From Taxillus chinensis (Eukaryota > Streptophyta > Magnoliopsida > Santalales > Loranthaceae): 64,000 nucleotides of DNA. The stretch lies in NCBI GenBank assembly GCA_023512835.1, contig CM042090.1, positions 49,183,321-49,247,320 on the forward strand. Direction: 5' to 3'. The position numbers were made by a program, and so were the translations under genes. Shown piece after piece: positions 44,875 to 56,100 of the stretch. The notes under the pieces are model-generated. The model saw only the letters and a program-made list of their open reading frames with translations, was not told where the DNA came from and did no database searches. Numbering within the stretch: position 1 is the stretch's first letter; the number at the start of each line of letters is the position of its first letter.

Positions 44875-47800
44875 TGTTGGACCCCATTTTGTCCGGGTTG
44901 GACATACTAACCCCATTTGATAAACCTTTCTGCCCATGCCATATACCTTGTTGAACAGGTCCACAATGATCCCATATTTCCAATAAATGGTTTACCCCAA
45001 TTTGCACGAGATGGATACAATTGACACGGACGGGGGAGTCCAAAATTAATGGCTTCCGCTACAAGTCTTTGAAGCACCCCAAGACCAACACCAGGTGATG
45101 GAGGATGAAAATTGGAGACCAACGCAGTTGACCGAGCTCAAATCGGACTTAAAATGAAGAAGTTATGGCCAAAACAACTTTCGTTGGAAAAAGTCAAGCT
45201 TGCCAAAAGACGGTCAATGCCCCTAGTCAAACTGCCCGCAAAAGTGATCATGCGAAACTCTCCAAAATGTCTATGTGGGAGAATACGGGTCTACCCAAAC
45301 AATCCCTAAAAGGTCGTCCATTTTTGCATTATGGGTAAGGGTAAAAAAAAAAAAAAAACTTCGGGGTTGACCGTTGACCGTTGACCTGCCGACACTCCGA
45401 CCTTCGACTCGCCACCTCGACCCATTGACCTTCGAACCCTCGAAGCCTCGAAGCCTCGAAGCATCGAAGCCTCGAAGCCTCGAAGAGTCGAAGCCTCGAA
45501 GCCCCGCTGCCGACACTCGGACCTACGACTCACCCCTTCGGACTTTCGAACACTGTGAAGATGCGACGCCTCGAGACTTACGATGCTAGGACTTTCGACA
45601 CCAGGACTTGCGACGCCTTGACCTGCGAACCTCCGACCTTCGACCCTTGACCCTCGAAGCCCCGCTGCCGACACTCCGACCTTCGACCTGCCGACATTTC
45701 GACCCGTTGACCGTTGACCTTTGCCCCACCGAAATTACGACCCAACGAAGCTTCGACCCTGCCGACACTTCGAGCCTCTGACCCCTTTGACCTTCGCTGG
45801 TTGGCGTTTCTCGCTGGCTTGTTTTTTTTTCTTGCTGGCTGTTCACGAGACCCATCCTCTGCGCTGGCCACCTGACAAAGAATCAATTTTGCAACAACCC
45901 TGTCAGTCACATGTGCTAAAATACAAATTCAAAAGGGAATCACGAGCTACCCTGTTTTCCGCACAAACTGTCCACCCGACAAAGCATCAAGTCTGCAAAT
46001 TAAAATACTGCATCCATAATACAGCATTTAATGCTGCAATTAATGACAGTCCAGCCAAAAAATTTCTGCAGCCCTTTAAGATGCAGTCGTCCGTCCCTTA
46101 ACGAAAAGAAAAAAAAAAGAAAAAGAAAAAAGGACAACAAAAAAGGAAGAGGAGAAGAGAGAAAAAGAGAGAGCCATCATCGTGAAAAAAAAACACACAG
46201 AGAGAGCCATCATCGTGGGAAAAGAAACCTGCAAACCAGAGAGAGCAAAAAACAGAGAGAGAAAAGGAAAAAACAGAGAGTTGAAAAAAAAGAGAGAAAC
46301 TCAAAAACCAGAAAAAAGAGATCACTCTTCCATGCCTCCCTGACTGCCATCCTCTTAGATTAAACGCCCAGTCTTCTGCAATCAACATCACTCCTTCATC
46401 CTCTTTCCCTCCTGTCTCCCTCCAGCTCCCTTTTTTTTCTCAGCAAGAAAAAACACAAAAACAGCCCCGACTTCAGCCCTTTTTTCTGCGTGTTCAGCAA
46501 GCAAAAAACATAACAGACACCAATCCTGTTCCAATTCCCTATTTCTCACGCCTACCCTCCTTATTTCCAGTCATCAAAAATCTCAAACCCAGAAAATACA
46601 CCACTCCACTCTTCAAATACCAAGAAATCCCCCTCACAAACCTCGCTGTCAGATCTTGTTGGTTCTAAGCAAGTGATTATCAGCGCCGATAGGAGTTCAA
46701 ACAGAAGATTGGTGTTGCAAGCTTCAAAGTCAGTTCAACCCTTATCTTTTCATTACTTTTTTAGCTTATTTGTATTAATGTTTGATGTAATTCTTAATAG
46801 TTCCTTGTATTTCTTTTCCTTTTACTTGTTACATTGTATTTTGTTTTCTTTATTGTATTTCCCTTTACTTTGTATGTTGTAATAGGTTGTAATAGATAAA
46901 GTATAGCAAGCAAAAAATCAAAAGAAACTCAAAAAAAAGAGGCAAAAAAGAGAGGTATAAAAAAAAGAGATGAAAAAAAACAAAAACAAAAAAAGGGGAA
47001 AAAGAAAAAAAGTGCTTTTATTTTTCTTTTGTGGATGTCACACTCACACACTCCACATTTATTTTGATATATGTGTTCCTATGTATTTTCAATTGTTGAA
47101 ACGTGTAGATTTAGGTTCAAAGCTTAAAAAAACACACAAAAAATAACAAAATGTTTTTTTCCAATACGTTTTCTATAAAATGTTTTTCTATAAAAAATTT
47201 TCCAAATATGTTCAAAATGTCTCCTTGGAAAAAAAACAAATAAAAAAAGAAAAAACATTTGTGCAATAAAAATGTTCCAAAATGCTTTCCAAAACAAAAA
47301 AACATGAGACCCGTACGTTTTCCAAATCCATTTAAAACAAAAAAAACATGTTTTACCTTCCAAAAACAAAAAAAAAAAAAAAAAAACAAAAAAAACAAAA
47401 AAAGAAAGCAAAACCAAAACCAAACGTTTTTTACAAAACATAAAAAAAAATGTATGTTTTCTAACCCAAAAAACCAAAAAAAAGGGAAAATAAAAACCAT
47501 TTTTAGGACTTTAATTTCCAAAAGTAAAACCAAAAAACCAAAACCAATCCATACGCTCTCATTCTTCACTTCAAATAAAACCCAAAACTTTTAGGATTCC
47601 CTTTAGAAATTTAGGATAAATCCATTTTAACCATAACTTTAACAAATAACTTAGCCAAATAAAAATCATAGACTTTTAGAAAATTTAACCCAGTCATATC
47701 AGTACAAATAAAAGAAAAACCTCCTCCTCCTCAATTAGATACCGAAAGGGCGCTGTAGGGGTGCTAATCCTTCCCTACATGTAACCAACTCCCGAACCCT

Positions 47801-47954
47801 TCTCTGATGACGCAGACCACACACTTTAAACTACTCAAAGTAGAGGGTATCCAACTGTACCCCAAAAACAGTTGGTGGCGACTCTAAAACTTCTCACCAT
47901 TGGTTTAGTTTGAGCTCACCCCAAAACGAGCCCGGACGAAAACCAGTGATGACA
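44875..47954 (+). mobile_element. Solo Tat/Ogre LTR inserted in element B reverse transcriptase
   Basis: 3080 bp from TGTTGGACCCC to GTGATGACA, with perfect GCATA target duplications (44870-44874 and 47955-47959). The coding sequence on either side rejoins in the YASYENF region. It is homologous throughout to the LTR at 17598-20492 with many differences, so it comes from another element. W-box and CGAAGCCT arrays are at 45366-45760, A-rich blocks at 46090-46330 and 46900-47480. Confidence 0.95.
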
Positions 47955-47959
47955 GCATA

Positions 47960-48993
47960 TGCCAGAAACATTCGGATTGCCTCAAGTCTTGCTACTGGAG
48001 CAAAGGTCTCATCATAATCTATTCCTTCTTCTTGACGATATCCTTTGGTTACCAGTCTGGCTTTGTTCCGGATTACTATTCCATCCGTATCAAGCTTGTT
48101 CCGAAACACCCATTTAACTCCAATGACTTGCTGAGACTTAGGCCTTGCTACTAAAGTCCACACATTATTTCTCTTAAATTGATTCAGCTCTTCTTGCGTG
48201 GCTTCTATCCAATTAGAATCCTGAAGAGCTTCATCTACCACCTTTGGTTCTATTTGAGATAGAAAACACGAGTAAAGACTCATGTTGGAGGTGGCTGCTC
48301 TTGTTCTTACACCAACAAGAGGATCACCAATCACTTGATCCGAGGGATGGTTCCGGGTCCATCGTAATTCGTGCATGTGATGGATGATCTTGAACAATTT
48401 GAAGCTCGCGCATTAGGTGGTTCAGGTGTATCTGCTGGTTGAGCTTCGTCCGGACTAGATGTTTCCGTATTAGAAGGTACAGTAGAACTAGGTGGTTCTT
48501 CAACACTATTTCTTTCAGTGTTAACTGGTCCGGACGGACTTGAAGGTGCTCCAGAATTTTGGGTATCCGTAGGAGTATGTCCGGAGCTTAATGGTAGTCC
48601 TAAGTCCGAGTCATCCGTAGCATCATCCATATAATTTCTTTGTGCCTCGCTGATGCCACGTGGTTGGTCAGATTGTGTAACAAGAACATTCATAAACTTC
48701 GAATAATCGATGTTGCTGTCCAGGACCTACACATTAGAACTTGAAGAAGCAACTTTTGACCAATCAAGACTAGCTTCATCAAAAGTCACATGGATAGATT
48801 CTTCAACTTTAAAAAGTTTTCTATTGAAGACCCGATAAGCCTTGCTATGTAATGAGTACCCGACAAAAATCCCATCATCAGATTTTGGTTCAAATTTATT
48901 CTGAGTCTCTTTGCCATTTATCAATATATAGCAAGTACACCCAAAGGCTCTGAAATGTGAAATTGAAGGTTTTCGTCTTCTCCACATCTCATA
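47960..48993 (-). pseudogene. pol: SIRE integrase end, linker and reverse transcriptase start (element B)
   Basis: The minus strand shows GYEMWRRRKPSISHFRAF and YRVFNRKLFKVEESIHVTF (end of integrase), a Ser/Pro-rich linker (48700-48360) with a single SGLPLS-like unit, then [45 protein letters not shown] and [19 protein letters not shown] of reverse transcriptase. A frameshift near 48390 separates linker and polymerase. Homology to element A stops at 48993. Confidence 0.88.
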
Positions 48994-49651
48994 TCCGATA
49001 AGCCTTTCATGCTCATATCCTCGCCACTTGGCCAACATTGGGTCCGATAGTGAATCTGAGCTTCATAGTATGCTCTTCGCGACATCAGACCCTACTTCTT
49101 CGTTTTTAAGATAAAACCCCAAATTCTTTTTAAACAAACCCAGGCTTTTGTGGCTGTGAGATTAAGTCCTATTGCTTATATCTTCACCACCTGGCCAACA
49201 TCAAGTGTGGTAATGAATCTGAGCTCCACGCTGTGCTCTTCATGCTACGGGCTTTCTTTTTGTTTTCCTCGATAAAACAAAAGAATAACATTCTTTTTTT
49301 CTAAATAAACCAACCACAATTTTTACAATGAGATAAAAGGAAAAGAAAGGGAAATTAAAATAAGCAAGCACCCATAGACAAAGACTAGGTACCAATTTTG
49401 GGCGCTGTGGGGGTGCAAGAGCCTATTCTTCCTTCCCCACACGTAACCGACTCCCGAACCTTTTCTCTGGGAACCCTAGACCCTCCTAGGTGGCCAAACA
49501 CACCTTCATCTTTGTTTGGTGGCGACTGCTTTCTTCTATCTCTCTTTTTGGTTTTGTGTGAGCTATGGCAATGATGGCTCAATGACCAAATCTCCATCCA
49601 AAGGAGTAATCTCAAGCCAGTCACGAGCCCGGACGACACCAGGTGATGACA
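48994..49651 (+). mobile_element. Tat-like LTR remnant
   Basis: It contains GGGCGCTGTGGGGGTGC, CACACGTAACCGACTCCCGAA, TTTGGTGGCGACTGC and ends CCCGGACGACACCAGGTGATGACA. This is the same layout as the last 250 bp of the Tat LTR at 20250-20492, but from a different subfamily. A diverged 68-bp block is duplicated (about 49013-49080 and 49178-49245). The left end is not defined. A related fragment in the opposite sense lies at 55009-56100. Confidence 0.65.
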
Positions 49652-49917
49652 GTTATTGCGTTTAATTCTATTGCTAAGTTGCCTCATTTCTTTCTTAATT
49701 TCTGAATTTTTGTTAGCATGCTTTATATAATCATTTTTGTGGAAAAGGGGCTCGACTGTGGTGGCTATAGACTTGGTGGCAATACTCATTTTTGGTTCAC
49801 TCTGTATTCTCAATGAACTTGAGGGCATAGTTGGTAAAGGCTTTTTTTTCCTCATCAGTCTTACGCTTGGTAAATAAGCTTTTTTCTGGACACTGATTAA
49901 TTAAAGCTCATGTGCAG
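49652..49917. other. Sequence between the LTR remnant and the methionine synthase fragment
   Basis: It holds a minus-strand open frame (start of 49855-49385) of Lys/Ser-rich character (PTMPSSSLRIQSEPKMS) that I do not recognise. It ends in a pyrimidine stretch and CATGTGCAG, the 3' splice site of the intron before the first methionine synthase exon, so part of it may be captured intron. Confidence 0.35.
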
Positions 49918-50920
49918 ATACGCTTGTGGTCTCTACCTCCTGTTCACTGCTGCACACTGTTGTTGATCTAGTTAACGAGACTATTTTGGATGCCGAAAAT
50001 AAATCTTGGCTTGTGTTTGTTGTTCAAAAAGTTGTTGAAGTGAATGTCTTAGCCAAGGCACTGGCTGGACCGAAGGATGGGGTATTTTTCTTTTCGTTCC
50101 ATATACAGTGACCTTATTGAATCTCTGATAATAGAATGCTAAATTAAAAGGAATGGCATTCGAACTTTAGATTTGACAATAATTCATGTAACTCACTCAA
50201 CATGCCCAAGCATATTCATATTGCCTATAATTTTCAAGTAGTGAACAATAGTAATCATCTCATGTGTCATTTGGATGCACAGTTGATCTTAATCTGTTGG
50301 CTGAACTTATTATATGAACATCTAACTGACTCAGCTAGATTGTGGTTTCTGTTTATAAAACATAAAAGTGCATTTTAGGTGTAGCGTAGTTAATCACAAA
50401 GGGGTGAGTGTGAGGTGGGCCATTGGTTCGTTTGTTTTTAGTTCTATTTAGTACTATGGTTTGTTTCAAAGTTGGTCTGTTCTGGGCTTTTCATATACAA
50501 TGATACGGACATTCATATGAAGTTACTTCATATTATTTCTAGATATTCTTCTCTGCAAATGCTGCAGCTTCAAGAAAGTCCTCTCTGAGGGTGACCAATG
50601 GGGCTGTTCAAAAGGTTGTATGTGCCCTTCGCTCAAATGTTTCAGTTTCAAAAAAGTTACTCATTGCAGCTGTAATGTAGATGTCAGTTGATGCTTATTA
50701 AAAAACTTGTTGTTTTTACATTTTCAGGCTGCTGCATTGAAGGGTTCTGATCACCGCCGTGCTACAAATGTGACTGCAAGGTTTGATGCCCAACAGAAGA
50801 AGCTCAATCTTCCAATCCTACCAACCACTACCACTGGGGCTTTTCCACACACTGTGGAACTCAGAACAGTACACCGCAAGTACAAAGCTAAGGAGTAGGT
50901 GGTTATAATAATAATAATTA

Positions 50921-50955
<35 letters not shown>

Positions 50956-51070
50956 TGTGTGGCTGGTTTTGTAATGATTCTTCTGTCATAGGATTTCTAA
51001 GGATGTCTATGTTGAATCCATTAAAAAGGAAATTAACAAAGTTGAAATTCTTCTTGGTGTCCTTATATGT
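49918..51070 (+). pseudogene. Captured fragment of cobalamin-independent methionine synthase, four exons
   Basis: Exons at about 49918-50080, 50543-50614, 50728-50894 and 50992-51070, with AG/GT borders. They encode in order [20 protein letters not shown] and [70 protein letters not shown] and YKAK; EISKDVYVESIKKEINKVE. This is the centre of plant MetE-type enzymes, spanning the end of the first barrel, the linker and the start of the second, a small part of a protein of about 765 residues. Introns are retained, so capture was at the DNA level. Losses: Q-A missing after ANAAA, and a short deletion after KVE followed by a stop. No start, no zinc site and no promoter, so it cannot make enzyme. 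Confidence 0.88.
50905..50955. repeat. AAT/ATT microsatellite in a captured intron
   Basis: A run of AATAAT/ATTATT triplets between methionine synthase exons 3 and 4. Confidence 0.9.
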
Positions 51071-51640
51071 GTATGAGCTAAACGTTTTTGTTACTATCTT
51101 TTTACTCTTGTTTACAATTCTTTAATTTAGAAGAGCACTGTAGTTTTATTTCACAGTTTACAATTAATAACATATTCAACTTAAAAATCATAAAATATGT
51201 GGACTTGATAGAAAGCAACTTTGGACTTTGGATCTTGTATTTTTATAGCTATCTTGTTGACAAATATATAGTAGTAATTTTTTTTTGCTTCTACTTGACA
51301 AGTTATATGATTTGCTCATGTTATTTTTTTTTGTTTTAATGTATTTTTGGTAACTGATAATTATTGGTTTTTTCTTGCAGAATAGAGTGCTTGCAATTTA
51401 TTTTCGCATGGAATGAAGATGGCATTAAGGGTTTTGTTTTAAGACATTTTAAATTTTATATTATAGTTTGTAAAATATTTTGAACATAGTTGATTATTTT
51501 GGATTGCAACACTTCATAATACTATTTTTCAATGTGGAAATATATTAATAATATTTTTGATGGTTTGTTTATTTAAATACTGGTAGTTTTTGAACTTTAA
51601 TGGTATTTATGAAATTGTAATTAATAATTGTAAGCGTTTG
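51071..51640. other. AT-rich stretch between the captured gene and the CACTA end
   Basis: Very AT-rich. One short piece after TTCTTGCAG (51381) may be another captured exon (AATAGAGTGCTTGC onward), but I cannot assign it. No gene is called. Confidence 0.4.
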
Positions 51641-52023
51641 AGAAGGCTTGTTATATTTTTGTTATATATCGTAAGCCTTTTCGGTGTGTTAGGTCTGCTT
51701 GGCTTATAGTATGTCAGTTACTTTCCGTAACACAAAAAAGATCATATTGTATGATTTTCGACAATACATAATTATAACACAATAAAAAGTGTTATGTAGA
51801 GAGTTCTATGGTAAGCTTAAAAAAATCTTACGAAAATGTTTTATAAGACAATAATAAGTGTTACTGTATGATCTACCATAACAGAAAATTGTAACACACC
51901 AAAAAGTGTTACTGAAAGATGGGAACTTTCCATAAGCCAAGCAGACCTAACACCCAAAAAAGTGTTATGGTATCCTACGGTAACACATTTTATGTCTTAC
52001 TAAAGGCCTGATTTCTTGTAGTG
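51641..52023 (-). mobile_element. Terminal and subterminal region of a CACTA (En/Spm-type) transposon
   Basis: The plus strand ends GGCCTGATTTCTTGTAGTG, the reverse complement of the classic CACTACAAGAAA terminus. The preceding 350 bp contain many GTAACAC/GTGTTAC/GTGTTAT motifs in both orientations, the expected subterminal repeats. A perfect 22-bp inverted repeat lies at 51686-51707 and 51932-51953. The other terminus was not found in the window, so the extent of the transposon to the left (probably including the methionine synthase fragment) is inferred. Confidence 0.8.
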
Positions 52024-52489
52024 CAAGAAAAATTAAGCCAAGGTTCTTTAGGGAGAAGTCATCAAAATCACAAAACAAAGGGAACTGTGCAAAAACAGGC
52101 TTGCACGTGATATCCCCATATCACGTGCAGCTCCAAATGATGTGAAATTCAGCCCAAAGCTTCTTGGAATCACGTAGAAGGCAGGCATGTAGTAATCCCC
52201 TTGCATGTGATAATGCCCCATATCACGTGCACTTTATTTCTGCCTCCTCAGGCTGCCCTCTTTTGCCATAAATTCCCTCTTGGTAAATAGAGTGAGTTGG
52301 CTGATGTTCATGAGAAGAAAATTACCTAAAATCCTACCAAAACAGCTTAAAAGCATATACATATAGGCAAACAGTATCTTCCTAGGTGTTAGAGCAATTA
52401 TCTATGCATTATGGTGCAATTTAGGCTCAAAACATGCTCTTTACTACCCTAAATATATACAAGAATAACGGCATAAATGCACGTTATCA
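52024..52489 (-). mobile_element. LTR fragment of the TGATAACG family, minus sense
   Basis: The minus strand starts TGATAACGTGCATTTATGCC at 52489, like the solo LTR at 13101, and carries paired CACGTG boxes (52105-52230). It is cut on the left by the CACTA end. Confidence 0.8.
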
Positions 52490-53701
52490 ATGATCAACCA
52501 TGGTATTTGCAGTTCCTTTCAAGTCTTTAATTTCCAGGTCAAACTCCTGGAGCAGCAGAACCCATCTAATCAACCTGGGTTTAGCATCCTTTTTACTGAA
52601 CAAATACCTTAGGGCGGCATGATCGATGTAGACAATAACTTTCGTTCCCAATAGATAGGACCGAAACTTGTCACATGCAAACGCCATAGCCAATAACTCT
52701 TTCTCAGTAGTAGTGTAGTTCAATTGAGCTTCATTGAGTGTGCAGCTGGCATAGTAAATAGCCCGAAATACCTTGTCCTTCTTCTGCCCAAGCACTGCTC
52801 CAACTGCATAATCACTGGCATCACACAAACTCAAATGGTTGAGTCCAGTCAGGAACAACAATCACAGGTGCTGAACTCAATCTCTCCTTTAACACCACAA
52901 AGGCTTTTAAACAATCTTCAGAAAATATAAAAGGATTATCCTTTTCCAATAACATGCTGAGGGGTTTCGCTACCTTGGAAAAATCCAGAATGAAGCGCCG
53001 ATAAAACCCAACATGTCCCAAAAAGCTTCAAACACCCTTCACATTAAGGGGTGGAGGCAGATTCTCAATAGTAGAAAATTTTGCTTTGTCCACGTTCAGC
53101 CCAGCTGTAAATACCTTATGGCCGAGGAAAACTCCTTCCTTAACCATAAAATGGCAATTTTCCCAGTTTAAGACTAGGACCTTCTCTTCACAACGGATTA
53201 AAATTGTTTCCAGATTTTTTAAACAAGTGGAGAAAGAGGAACCAAATACAGAGAAGTCGTCCATGAAAACCTCCATAATGTCTTCCACTAAACCTTGAAA
53301 AATTGCCATTATGCACCTCTGAAACGTATCAGGCACATTATAAAGACCAAACGACATTCGTTTAAATGCAAATGTGCCAAATGGGCAAGTAAGGTTGTCT
53401 TCTCCTGGTCTTCCAGTGCAACAACAATCTGATTATAGCCCGAATAGCCGTCAAGGAAGCAATAATATGGATAACCTGCAAGACGGTCCAACATCTGATC
53501 AATGAAGGGCAATGGGAAGTGGTCCTTGCGAGTAGCCTTGTTTAATTTGCGATAATCAATACAAACACGCCACCCTATCACAGTCCAAGAAGAAAAGAGC
53601 TCATTTTTCTCATTTCTTATAACAGTCATACCTCCCTTCTTGGGAACTGTCATCACCCATTTTTGACCGGGCTCGTACTGGCTTTTGTGAAAGGACTCCA
53701 T
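52490..53701 (-). pseudogene. pol: Athila-type Ty3 reverse transcriptase and RNase H fragment
   Basis: The minus strand from 53701 gives VPKKGGMTVIRNEKNELF, GWRVCIDYRKLNKATRKDHF, FPLPFIDQMLDRLAGYPYY, MSFGLYNVPDTFQRCIM, VFMDDFSVFGSSF (active-site MDD), LGHVGFYRRFILDFSKVAK, then RNase [50 protein letters not shown] and [17 protein letters not shown]. Two or three frameshifts (near 53350 and 52840-53025) break it. It ends exactly where the LTR fragment starts (52489) and begins abruptly near 53700. No integrase remains. Confidence 0.9.
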
Positions 53702-53734
53702 GCTAGTTCGTTATGTTGATCCTCGAGTTATCCC

Positions 53735-55003
53735 TGTTGGGTCAAACCTAGAATTTGGGTGATGCGGATCAAACCCTATGTAATTTGATTTTAGATGTTT
53801 CATGTTTATTCTAAGTCTGTGCAGAAGATAAAACTTTAATCCAAACCTACTTCTGTAAGAGAGTAAAGCAAATGACAGGATATATAATCCTGATCGGGAT
53901 TATCATGAGTGTCGTCAAACACTTGGTAAATAACCAAGTCTTCATCTGGAGTAAGGGCTCTCCATACGGACTAATCACTCGACAAAATGACTAAGGAATC
54001 CGCGCGTTTATTGTTGATTGGACTAAGTCACTTTATGCGGAATGAGAATCTGAGTCTACACCTCGTACGGAGTTAGAGAGATTTATTGCGGAGTAAGGAC
54101 AGCTAATGCGGAATAAGGATTCCGCATATCTACCTCATGCGGAGTAAGGACAACTGATGCGGAATAAGGAATCCGAGTCATTACTCAAGCAGAGTAAAGA
54201 ACTCACGTAGAGTAAGGAAGCTCTGATGCGCAATAAGGATTCCGCATATCTACCTCATGTAGAGTAAGGAAGCACTGACACGGAATAAGGATTTCAGGAC
54301 TTCATATACATGGAGTAAGCAACAACTGACACGGAGTAAGGATCCGAGCCTCGTTGATACGGAGTAAGGAAATCTACACCGGACTAAAAGGACGCTACTT
54401 CAACTTATTCATACCGATTTATGATATCAGCTCGCTATGTTCCGATGTAAGACAAACTCATTGAAGATCTAAACTGTCTTACACATGGAGCACTCGGAGT
54501 TATGGATGCAGTCCCAAATGCAATTGGAATCAAGCGAAGTAATTCAATTCACTTATGCTTCCAATATTTCGAGCTCCACATCCAAAGTAGTTATAGCAGA
54601 AGCATTTTCCGAGAAGAACTTAATGTTTACACAGTGCTCAGAAAATACAATTCCAAACTAGATTCCTAGGATGTCTATATATATCTGTAGTGCTGTACAC
54701 TTATTAGTGCGCAATATATACAAAAGAAAGAACTGATAAGCGCGTAAGAAAGGTTGTTACAAGAGCTCATAGAGATTATAAACGCCAGTGTGTGTAACTG
54801 TAAAACTGAGTGCTATTGTAATCAACTGTAATTGCTGCTTATTTTGTTGTAATTATCATCAGATAATAAAGCAAAATACTTCCACTATCTGGTTATCTTC
54901 CGCACTGTTTTTACATCTTGTAACCAGATTGTGCTGTACCTGAGAGAGAAAAGAGTTTTGATATTAGCCTATTCACCCCCTTCTAGGCTACTAGGGACCA
55001 ACA
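53735..55003 (+). mobile_element. Solo SIRE LTR (element A subfamily)
   Basis: 1269 bp, TGTTGGGTCAAACC...GGGACCAACA, with perfect ATCCC target duplications (53730-53734 and 55004-55008). The CGGAGTAAGGA-type array is at about 53955-54370. Confidence 0.96.
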
Positions 55004-55008
55004 ATCCC

Positions 55009-56100
55009 TACACTAGACTCGCACAAACCATTAAAGAAAAGAAAAACATAGAGTCTCCACCAAACAAAATTGAGGTGTGATTGGGCACCTAGAAAAAGAA
55101 AGGTCTACGGTTCCAGAGAATTAGGTTCAGGAGTTGGTTACGTGTGGGGAAGGAAGAAAAACTCTTGCACCCCCACAACGCCCACAATTGGTACCTAGTC
55201 TTGATCTATGGGTGTTTGCTTGCATTATTCAAAAAGAAGTTATTTTTTTATATTTTAAATTTTTGGGAAAATGGAGTTTTTAGGATCTAAACCTTAAAAC
55301 AACAAAAAAGAAAAGAAAAGAAAAGATTTCAAAGCAGATAAAAGAGTACATTCTAATTTTAGAAAAAGAATACGGGATCTAGGCCCATGTGACAGTATTG
55401 TATTTTTATAAGAAAATAAAAGTAATTTTCCTTTAAAAAACAAGAACAATTTGAATTCAAATATGAAAATACTGCCACAATTGATATTGGCCCAAGCATA
55501 CTAGGATATGAGTATCTAGGGCTTAACCCTTATGACCGCGCAGGCCTTGTTTAAATTTTTCTAGAAGAAATTTGAGTTTTTATATTTTTACATTTTATTA
55601 TTTTTTGAAAATAATAAAGGAAAAGAGAGATGCAAGATGTTTGTTTTTGTATTTTTGTTTTTTAAACTTTGAAACAAGAACAAGGGAAAATAGAGAGGTT
55701 TTTGGGTTTTATGTTTGAAAGCAACACACAAAGAAAAAGAATTTGAAAAAGAAGCAGTTTAATAAAAAGCAAAGCAAGGAACCTAGAGAAATTAAGATGA
55801 TGCAGACGTTGGCTCCTCTTTCTTCCTGGTGATCCCTGAAAGCACAATGATTAGTAAAGAAGTCTTCCTCCTTGATTCGGTATATTTCCTTTAGCATTAG
55901 CTCTTTCCACCAAAAATAGGAGAGATTCGGGTGCTTTTCTCCCAAAATGAAATGTTTCTGCCTTTAGAAATTCTCAAAACTCTTTCTCTGATTTTTCTCT
56001 CACACAATCCCGTCCAGCAAGCTCTCTTTTTTGTTTGATAAAAAAATGATCCTCCCAAAATAACCGCTTTTGATACTTGATAATGGATGCCCCTTAGAGG
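55009..56100 (-). mobile_element. Tat-like LTR remnant, minus sense
   Basis: Reverse complement of parts of 49380-49560 (GGAGTTGGTTACGTGTGGGG, then CTCTTGCACCCCCACA), followed by AT-rich sequence to the start of element C. No reading frame resembles a known protein. Confidence 0.55.

Larger units (their letters stand above)
29013..48993 (-). mobile_element. SIRE/Maximus element B, 5' part lost, twice interrupted
   Basis: Read on the minus strand from the right: integrase C-terminus, reverse transcriptase, RNase H, spacer, extra gene with Ulp1-like end, polypurine tract, 3' LTR. The LTR occupies 29013-29256 and 38012-39170, with a Tekay-like element in between. Homology to element A stops at about 48993 inside the integrase (MWRRRKPSISH), so gag, protease, most of integrase and the 5' LTR are missing. 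The LTR type (ends CCATCA in element sense) groups it with element C, not A. Confidence 0.9.

Noticed and set aside
49918..51070. Possible functional methionine synthase gene
   Set aside because: Only the middle of the protein is present; there is no start, no metal-binding C-terminal half and a stop after KVE.
51088..51339. 83-codon frame in AT-rich DNA
   Set aside because: Composition-driven (Phe/Leu/Tyr), no similarity to the methionine synthase continuation or any known domain.
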